Part shown: positions 1-19,344 of the stretch, piece after piece | How the letters are laid out: every line of letters starts with the position of its first letter | How positions within the stretch are numbered: the stretch's first letter is position 1 | Origin: Bugula neritina | Taxonomy: Eukaryota > Bryozoa > Gymnolaemata > Cheilostomatida > Bugulidae | Length of the DNA: 64,000 nt | Direction of reading: 5' to 3' | NCBI GenBank assembly: GCA_964035545.1 | Contig: OZ037765.1 | Span: 21,956,495-22,020,494, forward strand | Made by a program: the position numbers and the translations under genes | The notes under the pieces: model-generated | Seen by the model: the letters and a program-made list of their open reading frames with translations, nothing else | Database searches by the model: none | What the model was told of the DNA's origin: nothing

Positions 1-21
1 CCAGCTAGTCGAAGGCTAAAA

Positions 22-3000
22 ATGGCAGCTAAAACAAAAGGTGGTGTACAAAAAAAGATCAACTATGTGGTGGAAAGTTATGATATTTTAGAATGGGAGA
101 GGCCAGTAGTCCGAAATGCATGCATCTCTCAGGTAACAGCAGAATTAACAGCTAAGTTCATTATACCAGCTGCTATACTGCATGTAAAATATGTAAATCA
201 GTTGACTATAATATCTGTATCTGGTTTCAGTTTATACTACAACAAAATATTGTTGCATAAAAACTGTTGTCACTGGTGTGAACTAATGCTCTATAGAGTC
301 TAGTCTATAAAGTTTCTGCTACATTTCTACATTATTTTTTGCTCAAGGTTTTTAAAAGAGAACTAAAAGTAAATTAATAGTAATATCGGATTTGATGGCA
401 AATGCACCTTAATCAAACTAGCAGCATGAAAGTTGCAGCATATAAAATGAACTTTGAAAATAAAGTTGAAATACCTGGAGAGCTGTTGCACTTTAGAAGC
501 CCGGGCAACAATCCTTATTTTCTTCAATCTTCTGTATTTTTCACATAAGTAAAGCAACCAAAATACTATTAACTCAGTTACCAAGATAACACATTTACCA
601 AAGGAACATTATCTGTAAATTGTCTCCATATTGAGTTTTATTATCTTGCAGATTTGCTGTTGTTTCTGCGCTGCACCATGCCATTGCTTCTGTTCTTGTC
701 TTCCTCCAATTAAGGAGTCGACTAGCACTCGCCTCATGTACCTGTTGATGCTGGCATTTACAATAGCCATGTCAGTTCTTAGTCTTATTCCGGAAATACC
801 AAGTTATATCATTAGTGAGGTTATTAAGGCTTATACATCTGTCTCTCCTCACACGGTACATATAAGTATATTTAATACAAACCCATTTATTATAAAATTT
901 AAAACTGGAAGCACTTGGGGACATTTTTTGCAACACATTTGATCTTGTTTGAATCTGGAGCTGTTTTAATGAGACAAATAAAAATAATTTCTTTGATACT
1001 TATATTTTAGTAATGCTTTTTGTAGCTAAAATTTAAGTCATGTTTAGTTGCAAATGACTATTGAAATAGTAAAAGTTTAAAACAAATTGTTACAAAACTG
1101 TATATATCTGAGTATTTAGTTTCACAAAAAGCATTGGGTAATACCATGTTAATATGTGTAAATGACATACAAAATAATATAAAAGTTCAAAAATAATTAT
1201 TGCTAAAACTGCATCAGCATATTTTTACTTTTACAGAACTATTGCATGAGTATGTAATACCATGTTAATATGTGTTCTATATATCCTGGAATTTTAGTTT
1301 GCCTTATTCAACTCTACATGTATCAAGAATTCCAAAGACAACTGTTCAGAAGTGTTCGGGAATTTCACTGTTGTATACAAGCTGTGTGCAGGACAACTGC
1401 TATTGCATATACTACTTATACCTGTCACTACATGTGGCCAAAATAGCATTAATCTCTCAGGCGCGATCCATAATGGGTAAGTTAGGCTATATGTATAGGG
1501 AGCGATGTAGCTAGGCTTAGGAGGCTGCATTGCCAAATTCTTTAGGGTTTTGGTAGAAGCACTTTTAAGGGAAGAGTTTAAGTAAGACTTTTGAAAGCTT
1601 GTAATAGACTCTCTTCAATGTCAGTTGTTTGTGTGTGCATGCGTGCAATGTATTAACCATGGTGAATAACCACGATGTACAACCACATTAGATAACCATG
1701 ATGTATAACCATGTTAGATAACCATTATGTATAACCATGTTAGATAACCATTATGTATAACCAAGATGTTAAAATATTTCATATATAGCTATTGGCTCTG
1801 GAAATGGCTCTTTGTTATTACCATAGATGTGCTCCTGATATTGTTTGTCCACCAAGACAACTTTGTTCCAATAGCTACAGGTGAAACATTATGAGTTACA
1901 TAATTGAATAAACTACAAGTATAATCTACCTGTTTATGTATAAATTTGCAATAGAAATAACAGCAAAATTCTAAAAGAATATTGTGATCTTGTAATATAT
2001 CATATAACATTCAAAAAGAAACATTTTAGTAAAAGGATTATTTCAACATGAGAAAAAAACTATTTAAGTTGCTAAACTATAAAAGTACTAATTCCTATAA
2101 CTGGCTATAAGCATTAAAGTCTTTACTCATTTGTTAAAATACTGCATCTGTAATCATAGTTGTTTTACGGTAAATATATTGTTACAAATTCAATTAAAGG
2201 TACAATTATTAGATTCCAATAAAAATGTTTTCAATGTTTTGCGCAATTTGCAGTGCTGCGGACCATGGGGCTTGTAGGAGGTTCCCTTTACATTCTTGTA
2301 AATATATTTTTCATGTGCCAAGTTACAACAGACTTTAATGTTAAGTTGTGAGTACAGCATTCTCGTTATGTTCTAAAACGTGTTAGTTGTGCAGCAATTA
2401 TGTTTAACTAACTATTGTCTGGCATAGCTTTAACATTCAACCCAACTTTTACAGTAATGACCTATAATACGTTGCAAATAGTACTAGTGTTTTAAATGCT
2501 TTGTTTCTTGCAATAATGTTAAAACAAAATTGAAATTGTGTTATACCACAGCAGCATGGGTATTTCTTATCGGTTCATATTATTTGCTAGCAGCTGCAAC
2601 ACTCTTGATAAAACTTAGGTGGTTAAGGAAGCATGTAGTTTTACTTGTCAGTTCATATTCAAGAATTTATATTTTTGCTGTAGAAATTACAAGCAGCAGG
2701 TTTCAAAGATTTCATGTTGCTAAGTAACTATACAACAATAACATTGCAGGCTACTGAAATCAAGTGCGAACTGTAAATGGCATATAGTAATATGGTTAGT
2801 AACTCTGATCCTGTTAGCTGTAACAGGGTTTATGTGTTACATAATATTCCGGTTCTACTCTGGCTGCATAGGAAATGTAGTAATTTCTGTAGCTCACACC
2901 ATGCTATGCGGTTTGGTTCTTTTTATAACTGCTGGAGCTGCTATAATGAGAGGTTAGTTACAATATTTTTTCTATTTAGATTTTTGCCGTCCAAAAGATG

Positions 3001-6000
3001 TCAGTAATTACTGACAACATTCTGGAAAGTAAAAAGAAAAAAAGAAAAAAATATTATAAAAAATATACTTTGGTGGCTCACCCAATTCGCTATATTAAAT
3101 TATTGGGTACTATTGTGCATGCAGGTAATCCAAATGCAGATCTTATTCAGAGTAGCATCATCTCATCTTATATCATGTATGGAACTTGGAGCGCTTTGCA
3201 CAGCCGGCCAAACGAAGCTTTTAATAGTAAGTTTACACTTTATAGTTTCTTCAGTATAGTGCTATCGCCATTATTCCCATTTTCTCTATTTTACTACCAG
3301 TGGCAATAGATTTAGTATACTTGTAGGCTGTATACATTTATGCTATGATAATATAATTAAAAAAATACTTAAACCTATCTTTCATCGTAAAGACCAGAGG
3401 AGTGTATAAACACGAAACAGAGCTTCAGTCAAAATAATTAACTTTTAATGTAATAATATCCAAGTCTTTTTTCATACATATTTTATTTGGAGAAGTAAAC
3501 CCTGCTAAAAAATTCAGTTAGAAAGAGATTACACTGCATACCTAAATCACAATACCCTGGTATAACATCAGCTATTTATGTCACGCCTACTCAAAATTAT
3601 TAGTATATGTTACATGATTTTAGATCAGCTGGCCACTTAAAAGTTTCTCAACCAGTAAATTTTTGGTGTAATTTATATTTAAACTTCTATATATAATGCT
3701 AGTTGTAAAAAATTCAACTAGATATACAGTGCATGTATGTAATAGTCTATGAGTTGATAATAAACAGTGTTGGTTGTAATTTTGCATTCTAATTTGTTTT
3801 GTAGCAGCTATATTCGGAAAAAAATCACAGTACAGCGCATCCTCATTGTCAACCCCATTGCCAACATTTGCCAATGGAACTATCAATGATCCCTCCTTGC
3901 AATGTGCCACATTCGGCATCGGAATTTATCAATCTGCTGCTGCATGGGGTCAGACGTTTCAATATGCCGGCCTCATTTACTATCTCCTTGTAGCACTTTA
4001 TAAAAGGTGATTCATCATTTACTACTTTGGTATAAATTATCTTATAGTGTATTCAATCTTTCTCTTTAAAATGAGTATTCAATTTGTATGAGTCATAATT
4101 TGATTGATCTATCAAATTATGACTCATACAAACTAAATCCTCATTTTAAAGAAAGATATTAAATACACTGTAAGATCAATTCTATTTTTGGTACAGCGTT
4201 CAGACAAATCCTATTGCAAGTCGTAGTAAAACTAAACAGCAGACTAAATCCTCGCCAGTTCTTGATAAACATGTTACTGCTGCAGAAACTACCAAGAGTA
4301 ATGAGATGACAAAAGAGAAACCTGACAATCCAAGTAGAGACTCCCTTGATCTGAGTGTAAGCCTAGGGCCACACGGCGCGTATTTTCGCATGAGAAAATT
4401 GAAATCACAAGTAGCAAAGGTGTCCACTGTAGCGTCAGCGATGCGAGATAAATAAAGCTTTCATTTTTAAATCGCACTCGCTTTCAATAAAACGCAATTT
4501 ACTGGAATGTAGCACTAAATAAAGAAATTGGGCTCGCTGAATAACTACCATCCAATTAGGTGACGACGACAGAGACGATTCGCACTTGCGTTGAAAATGC
4601 TGAGCGACAAGTGCGAATGTTTTCTCAACGCGCACAGTGGACACCTTTGCTACTTGTGATTTCAATTTTCGCATGCGAAAATACGCACCGTGTGGCCCTA
4701 GGCTAAGTGTAGTAGGAGTGATTAAGCTAATTTCAGCATTTTGCGGTTGCAATCTATATATTTCAGACTAACTATTTGCTATTTAGAATACTATAACTAT
4801 GGTCCCCAATAACTTATAATAGCTTTATGTTAGTCTTACTATAGAGCCAATCAACTATGTTTCTGAGCTTAGATTTTTCTTCGGTGTTTACAAGCAGTTG
4901 CATCGAATAAAATCACATCCATATGTTAATGCAAACAGTAACCACAAATCCATCGTAGAAGCATCCATTCGCATGAAGTAATGGAATGCTGCATAATTAT
5001 CACATATGAAAACCCTGTTTGTCAAAGTATGAAACTCATAACCACACATTTCAAGCTATAACTAACAATTTAAATTTTAAAGCCTATGTGTAAAATGTGG
5101 TTTTGACTACATGCAATGATTTTCTAACCAACAGCTAGATCTTAGAGCAAGTTGTCTTTTAGCTACAAGATAAATTTAGATATAATATAGCCAACTATTT
5201 TTTAAACTTTGAAATTATAGTAAAAACTTCGCTGGAAAATTTCAGATCAATGAGTAAAAGTTGGTGTATTTTAAAGATTGTGTTTATGAAATAGTGGTGA
5301 AGAGACAATTCAGTGTAAACAAATATTATAGCTTAAGGAGTTTCTATGATATTGTTTATGTAATGTAGTTTAAGCTAGCTATATTTTTCCATTAAGGCAT
5401 CTATAAATCAAGTTATACTTATCTTTACACCTAAGCCATAGTCAAATCAGGCGGACTATTATCCACTAACTTATGTATTGTGTTTTAGCTGACGGATACA
5501 TTTTGGAGATCGTTCAAACCAAAATTAGTAAGCAGTGGCCAGAAAGTTATATACAATGAAGTTCAGCAAACTTTGTACAACTATTGGTTTCTGCATTTCC
5601 AGTTTGCCTGTTCTATACTTTTTGTCATGATGGAACTGACTTTATGGTTTGAGTGAGTATCAGTATTAAGTTTTAAAATATTAAAGTGCTGTCAATAACT
5701 GTTGCTGCTGAGTTATTAAAAGTTATTCAAAGAAGTAGGTGCAGTAATGAAGAAATTGAGAAAAGCCTGTGTTATAGATTAAAAATGTAGCAAAAGAGGT
5801 TATGTTTTTGCAAGAATTTTAATTCTCTCTCCAAGCCACAATTTATAAAAGAATTTATAGAACCTAGGCTATCTCAATTTCTCTACGACTGCTTCTAATT
5901 GTATTCAGGTGAGACTCAACTTTATTAAATCCTTAATTGTAGCATTGGTTCCGTTGTTGAATGGAAACCAAGCTGGGCTAACTTCTGGATTGATCTGTTG

Positions 6001-6451
6001 ACAGTTTGGGCTATATTTGGTAAGAATTTGTTAGAAGTCTTCTTTTCTCTTATAAGTTTACTATTCTATATCTGAGTTATTATGCCAAATATAGCAATAA
6101 TTTCGGATGTAAATGTCTGCACTTAGAAGATTAAGGCTCTGGGACCATTAACAAGATGAAAACTTTTTTGCATGTTTGGCGCTAAATTAATTTAAAATAT
6201 TTTCAACTTTTTCTGTAGTGACTTACTTTATAACGCTGCTTATGCCACCAATGACTTACGCTGCTCATAAATATTACAACAAGTTGGCCAAAAAAGGAAA
6301 TAAAGCGCCCGCAGTTAACAAAGAGAAAGCAGAGCAACAAATAGAAGAAGACGGTCTCAAAAAGGAGAGTAGTTTGTCCGCAGAAAATGATCGGGAGACC
6401 GGAGCAGCAATCATCTTACCCACAATCAAAGATTTTCTTTGCTGCAATTAA
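22..6451 (+). CDS. SERINC: Serine incorporator family protein, copy A (SERINC/TMS1), 12 coding exons
   Basis: Spliced exons: 22-132, 652-819, 1298-1476, 1789-1880, 2254-2347, 2750-2952, 3125-3226, 3805-4006, 4197-4356, 5489-5652, 5943-6019, 6219-6451; all join in frame to 594 residues (family usually about 450-480). SERINCs are polytopic membrane proteins first linked to serine incorporation into phosphatidylserine and sphingolipids, and since shown to scramble lipids. Seen here: the Cys-rich start ICCCFCAAPCHCFCSC (about residues 38-53), then STSTRLMYLLML (TM1), VVYKLCAGQ, IMYGTWSALHSRP, the pair FLHFQFACSILFVMM and W(K)PSWANFWIDLLTVW near the C-terminus, and many hydrophobic segments. A 37-residue hydrophilic N-terminal exon precedes the usual start. 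The tail after the last TM is short, Lys/Glu-rich and ends FLCCN. The reading frame is open back to base 1, so an earlier start or a 5' exon outside the window is possible. Family call is firm; the paralogue-level name is not resolvable. Confidence 0.93.
133..3804 (+). other. SERINC-A introns 1-7
   Basis: Introns of 519, 478, 312, 373, 402, 172 and 578 bases. Apart from the minisatellite before exon 4 they are plain AT-rich sequence; I see no further gene, RNA or mobile element. Confidence 0.6.
1651..1770 (+). repeat. 26-bp minisatellite built of two 13-mers, SERINC-A intron 3
   Basis: About four copies of a 26-base unit built from related 13-mers of the form ataaccatgatgt / ataaccatgttag. 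The array ends 18 bases before exon 4 of SERINC-A, so it occupies the region where a branch point and acceptor tract would lie. The first copies are more diverged than the last two. Confidence 0.8.
3802..3807 (+). promoter_or_regulatory. NAGNAG tandem splice acceptor, SERINC-A exon 8
   Basis: The acceptor reads tagcag, so splicing after either AG keeps the frame and adds or removes one alanine codon (exon start 3805 or 3808). Tandem acceptors of this kind commonly give single-residue isoforms. The SERINC-B equivalent (11721-11729) has one AG only. Confidence 0.55.
4041..4174. repeat. 134-bp palindrome (64-bp arms, 6-base loop) in SERINC-A intron 8
   Basis: Arms 4041-4104 and 4111-4174 are inverted copies at roughly 85-90% identity around the loop tgatct; the inner 22 bases or so are perfect. 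The 3' arm ends 22 bases upstream of exon 9 (4197). It could be a small foldback element or a MITE whose ends have decayed; no clear target duplication was found. Confidence 0.85.
4360..4704. mobile_element. 345-bp MITE-like element with 71-bp terminal inverted repeats, on a splice donor
   Basis: The ends 4360-4430 and 4634-4704 are inverted repeats with about 2 mismatches in 71 bases, starting AGCCTAGGGCCACACGG. The hexamer agtgta occurs directly at the left end (4354-4359) and one base beyond the right end (4706-4711), so it is a probable target-site duplication. The interior is non-coding and more GC-rich than its surroundings, with no transposase, which fits a non-autonomous DNA element. 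The left copy of agtgta contains the last three bases of SERINC-A exon 9 plus the GTA of its donor, and the element supplies the following AG. SERINC-B has nothing comparable at this boundary. Confidence 0.85.
4712..5488 (+). other. Remainder of SERINC-A intron 9
   Basis: AT-rich sequence between the TIR element and exon 10. No coding potential or repeat recognised. Confidence 0.55.
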
Positions 6452-6760
6452 AAACTGTTCTATACGGGTGCGTCTGAAGAACTGGAGATTTCAATTGTTG
6501 AGTGAATCAGCCATTAGGTTAATTCACAAGTCAATGTGTAGGTTTATGGTTAACTTTATTGATCTCTTTTGATGTTGAAGAAACAACACACAGTTCACTC
6601 TATATAATATATAGATATTGACTGCTTGATTAAACTTTAAGAAGGCTATATGTCTTATATATAATGCTGCAATATTTTTCTTTTTCAAGTTTATAAGCAT
6701 TTTAAGACATTTGATTGCAGGCTGTTTACTGAACTTTATATACAGTCATTGCAGCTAGTT

Positions 6761-6766
6761 AATAAA
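6761..6766 (+). terminator. Candidate poly(A) signal AATAAA, SERINC-A
   Basis: AATAAA about 310 bases after the stop codon; a second AATAAA lies at 6869-6874. Which one is used cannot be told from sequence alone. Confidence 0.4.
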
Positions 6767-6874
6767 ACGTCTTGCAACATAGTCATAAGAATTGTATTTT
6801 TAACGTTTTTCCTCAACTCTGGCATACATATATAGTCTTGAAGTTTCTTTTATCTAATGTGTTATACAAATAAA

Positions 6875-7598
6875 AGATATTGACATTAACCCAGAGCTTT
6901 TATACTAATTGTATGGAAGTGCAATGGTGTACATACTGAATGCTAGTAAAATACAGCAAGTTTTTTATAAGTTACTATTTTAAAGCAGGCATATTATGTT
7001 TTGTATTAGTTCATTTAAAAATAACACTGTAATAACCTTTTGGATTATATGCTAAATACAATTATATTATAAAATGTCTTGAAATACAACAATCACTTGA
7101 GGTAGCTTACCAAAATCTAGCACATAAACGTAATTATACACTAATAAACATAATATGTTTACTAAGTGAAATGGTCAAAAACGTTAATTCTATTCTATTT
7201 TTCATCCGTCAACAGTGTTTTTAGAAGTTATGTTAGTTATAAGCCTGCATGTAATGCATATTATATAAGTGTTTCCATTTATATAATATTGCACAAATGT
7301 AGGCTTCCATATACTAAGCAGCTGTAACTTTTGATTATTTTAATTTAAACATCAAGTTTGCAGATAATAGATATTGCCTGAATATGGCACTGAATATATA
7401 TAGTACTTTAAAAAGTAGAATAATGAAGTATCATTTCAGGTTTACTGATAATAACTTTAATTACAAAAATGCACAATAGTTTAAATAACAAACATATTTT
7501 AGATTCTCAATTATATGAACAAATTCTTTTCGTTGAAACAATATTGGAGACTTTCAAAGAATAAAGATAAGTTCATCTAAATTGGAGTCAGATGCATA
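6875..7598. other. Intergenic region between the SERINC copies
   Basis: AT-rich spacer holding the distal 3' end of copy A and presumably the promoter and 5' UTR of copy B. No clear TATA box, CpG-rich stretch or repeat was seen. Confidence 0.5.
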
Positions 7599-14512
<6,914 letters not shown>

Positions 14513-14566
14513 TAGCTTGTGATATTGCTGCTAACACATCGCATTGGTTTTATAATAGATTATATT

Positions 14567-14572
14567 AATAAA
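14567..14572 (+). terminator. Candidate poly(A) signal AATAAA, SERINC-B
   Basis: AATAAA 55 bases after the stop codon, with a second at 14583-14588. The short distance and the duplicated signal make a compact 3' UTR likely. Confidence 0.6.
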
Positions 14573-14599
14573 CATGTTCAAGAATAAAAAATACAAAAC

Positions 14600-15343
14600 C
14601 ATCTAGTCATGTCTGTTTGTAGTGCTCAATTGTTTAATAAGTGGTTGATCAAAATACTAGAGGAGACAAATATCAAAGTAATTCATTAAGAAAGATTATC
14701 AAATCCAAAAGTTTAAAACTTAAAATTTGCCCCACCAATTGTTGTCGGTCTAGATTCCAACTATTAGAGAGGTATAAGGGTTCAACATTTTACTTTGTAT
14801 ATCAAAAGAAAGCTGCTAGGGTCTTAGGCAGCTTCCTTTGAAGTTTTTTTGATTGAGTGCACAACCACTCAATATCGGCACCCATTTACATATTGATTGA
14901 TTGACATATTTATTCTCATTAGCTCTTGTTGATATACAGAATTATTAAGAGCCGAACATCCAGGCTAATTGTGTATGCTGCGTAAATCATGCTGATGCAT
15001 AAATATAATAAATTCAGAAAAGTTCAAATAACTTCAACAATATATCCAATCAATACTAAAATATTGTTTTAAAGACTTATAATGCAATGAGATATTAGAT
15101 TTCTATTGATTATTTTTAAAGTCGTAACAATAAAATTCTTTCAATCACCCAAGTTAAGCGAGCAATCTATTGCAACTCCAATATTAATCATTTGGTCATT
15201 GGCATAGCACCTAAGTTAACACCACACAGTTCAAGTCATTGTTGCTAAGCCTAGCATTTAGTGACTGAGAGAGAGAGCAGTGTAGTGTAGTGTTAATATC
15301 TTATTGCAGTTATAGTATTACTTTGTCATTATAAGCCATCAGT
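14600..15343. other. Intergenic region and 5' flank of the third gene
   Basis: AT-rich spacer. A short (GA)n run and duplicated gtgta motifs at about 15265-15295 lie 50-80 bases before the third gene's ATG, probably in its 5' UTR or promoter. No defined promoter element seen. Confidence 0.45.
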
Positions 15344-18300
15344 ATGTTGGAGTTGCCAAAATACGATCTACCAACTCTTCACAGACCTGTAGATCTTGAA
15401 GATGTCAGGGAGATTTACCAGAACAGTAATTCAAAAAGAGCTCTACATCCTATAGCTACTCCACCCCATAAACAAGGCCAACTTGATTATGGTCATCGGC
15501 CATAGTAAGTACATATAATATTGCGCTTTGTGACATTTAGTTATGTCACAAAATAGAATATTATAATGTTATGTTTTGCAAAATCTAGTTAAACTAATTA
15601 TAAAAAGAAAGACCAAATTCATAGCATAAGCTGGTACTCAGAAATATCAAAGAATAGAACGGTTTTATAGTGCATTTAGCAAAATCCTTACCAAGCTATA
15701 ATGATTATTGCAGAAGTATATTAATGTCAACGAGAATAGAAATATTATTTGATATACTTGGTTATTGTTTATAAATATTGTGCTTATATTCAAATTAGAA
15801 TGATATATATATTGAAACATGTAGCTAATTACTATATTTTATTTAATAGACTTGTATGAATTTATATTTCAAAGTCATAAACACTAGGAATAATATTGTA
15901 GTTGTGTAATATAAGAAATTGGGGAAGGATATAAAGTTCATTTCTTGTACCTCCTATTGCTTATATCTAAAGTATACTGCATTGACTTGTCAACAACAAT
16001 AACAGTTGTTATGAATACAAATACATTATTTTCAAAGCAACTTCTTCTTTTAACGTTTCCTTTATGTACTAGTGAAAATTATTTCATAATAAAACTATGT
16101 TTTATAAACCTTTTAGCCTAGTGATTCATTAAATAATTTGTCAAATCCAATCGTTATTGACACCATACTTGTATTAAACACAGTACAAGCAGTGAGCTAC
16201 TACACAGCAGACCCAGAACTTCTTCAGGGAGCACTCTACCATCAATATTGACTGAGACTCAATGGAGGACTAGGAGAGCCAAGCAGGTATACTCTAGTCA
16301 ATTATGAAGTCTCTATGAAGTGTATTGTATCACTGTGGCACAGTAATACCTATCCCTAGGTTGTATACTGTGGAAAATATCTAAATAATTGTATTCAGTG
16401 TGCAATATTATATCATATGAAACTATATAGTATATGCTGTAGTAGATATTGATAAACTTATAAATTTGCTTTGACAAGCATATTTACGATTTCCTGCTAT
16501 ATTTCAACAGTTTACAAAATAGAAGTCGATGTACTACTATACTCTATAAGTTAGAACAGACTATTGAATATTTAATAGTTGAGTAAAACTTTGTCAAGTT
16601 GGCAAACTCTACTGCAGCTATTAAGTGTTCCATGGGCTATAGAAGAAAATATACCTAGGCTGATGATCATTATGGTATAAAATAATTGGTTGAGTCATCA
16701 TTATTATATAATTTTATTAAAATACGAATATTTAAAAGAATTTTTTTTCTTTAATATATATTGCAAACTATGACATCATTCAAGTGGTAAAAGCAGTAAA
16801 ATGATGTAATACACAGCATGAGTCTACGGTCTGTCTATTACTAGCATAGTACAGTGTACATAATGCATGCACAGCTGATAATGTACACTATACAGTATAA
16901 CACAAATTCTCAATAATGTGTATAGCCTTTATTAGAAAAATTTACAGAGACTGATAAGCTTTTGTTTTGTTACTGCAACCTGATTAAGGAATTGATCAAT
17001 AAAATGCAATTTGATAAAGCAGAGTTTATGTTAGATAATGCACATGCAGGCTTAAGTAAATGAAGTGTATATATGATTGCTTCATTAAGCAACTGTTCAA
17101 TTATTTGTGTAGTTATTTGGATTCATGTTTTACTAATATTGTATTGTGTAAGTTTAGCTGAGTGGGCAAACATTCAACTCTCTGAAAACTCTGTACTTAC
17201 TGCAAGCAAATTACTAGGAAAAAGTTTTAAGAAAATATAATTTTTAACCAAACTAGTTTTTTTTAATACAGCATATATGTTTTAGTTTAGTAGGTCTAAA
17301 AAGTTGAGCAAAACTCTTGACTCATTCCTGTGTTAGAGCAGAATCATTGACAATTTATCCTATGAGCTGTAGACATAAAATATGATTAATCTTTTAACTG
17401 AATTTTTTTAAACAAACATGTTAAATATACTGATTACTGTTCAGTAACAATTGCATACTTATTTAAGTGACTATTTTGTAAGATATCTTTTAAATAATTT
17501 GCCCATAATTCAAAGATTAAACTTGTATCATTTTGTTCACTTTTTAAAAAGTTACTCACTCCTAATTCACCATTGTTGGAAATTACTTTTTGCTAAAGCT
17601 CCCATTATTAGTCAGCTAAAGGGTTTTTTCCAAGTATGTTAAATTTCCTTTAATAAAAAAGAATTTTTCACACTTCGCTTTTTGGATAGCAGCAATTTAC
17701 TATAAGGGCAGCAGTACATTCCAATCTAAGCGTATTATCTTACAATTAGAAGTGTCTCTGTTAGTAGAAAAGCCTAGATAATGCTTGCAAAATCTTAAAA
17801 ACTTAACTTTGATATGAATATGAGTATATGAAGTTGTGATAATTGGTAGCTATATGTGAACTATATATATTAGCAAAACTAATATTTATATAGAAAATCA
17901 TTGATGCATCAAAACATTAGAGTGAAGTTATATAATATTTTTGTTGAAAGTAAAATGTGACATTCAATTGACTGTTTATCATAGAACATAAAATGATCTT
18001 CACAAAGTTGTAAAACTCAAAAACCCTGATAAAAGCCATGATTGAATATATTGTAATTATAATTACAGCAATTTTCAGACGACTTACCTGATAGTTCAGA
18101 GTATGAAGAGAGTTACAATGACTTGACAACTCGAACAGCCTATCGTTACCCACATCCAGGTGTTCCCAAGGGCAGAGAAGGCTGTATGGGAGGAACTTGG
18201 CGCCACACTAAGGAGGCTATAGGCTATGGCCCAGGAAGACTAATGTGGATAGATGGTGAGTCCATAGATTTAGAAAACAAAATGGAGGGGGGGGGGGTGG

Positions 18301-19278
18301 TTAAAGCCTCAATTTCAAACTTTAGTATTATTTGCACGGAAATTTAGCAACTCTAGAGTTAATACACTTTCCGTGCTCATCAAGCAGTAAACAAGGAACA
18401 CTATACGATAGCATCTATAATACATTCATCAAGAAGATGTAAAAAAGCCTGCTATAAATTGTAGCATCTGCACAATGCATGTATATCTTAGTGTGATATG
18501 TGAAGTGCATAAACGCACAGATATAATATTTAGATTGAATGCAAATATCTAGTGATCAAAAGAAGACAAATAGAAATACATTTTATCCTACAAATTATGC
18601 TTCCTTTATATGTGAACTAAGAGAAGTGAAATATTATGACATGATATTATATATAATAATAAAGACTTTTGGTCATCATGGCATCAACATACTTTAGAAT
18701 GATGGGTAAAGGTGTTTCAGTTTATCCTAAAACCACCCTATATAAGCTGTTTAACTTACTAGAAGCAATCATTATGTAGCTTGCTGTTCAGAGCTACCAT
18801 TTAGTCACATATTGCTAACTATTCAACACTGAGTTACATACATGTGTAAAACAAAACAGTTAATCATTTATAAACATGAGAAAAATTATCAGTGAGGAAC
18901 ACTTTCAATAATTCAATTAATGATAGTTGCTGTCCAATTGCGCTTTAATTAATAAATGATATGAATAATATTTCATGATTTTATCAATAATAATAATGAT
19001 TTTCTATATCAAAGGTGTTGTAACTCTGTATGATGACTGGACTATCAATCACGAAAAGCCATGGAGTGGTAAGAAATTTACCGTAGCTCCATCCCGTGAC
19101 AATCCCCCCAGCCTACCTGCTCCTCGTTTCATACCACGGAGGGTAAACCAGGTGCAGACTTCTAGCTCCAACAAGTGGTACAGCAGTAACATACCACAAC
19201 CTTGTAAGTAGCACCCTGAGACACACACACAGGCACTCACACACACACACACACACACGCACACACGCACACACGCAC

Positions 19279-19344
<66 letters not shown>

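Noticed and set aside
1294-1536. 80-codon minus-strand and competing plus-strand frames over SERINC-A exon 3
   Set aside because: Shadows; the frame giving VVYKLCAGQ and AIHNG matches the SERINC family and splices in frame.
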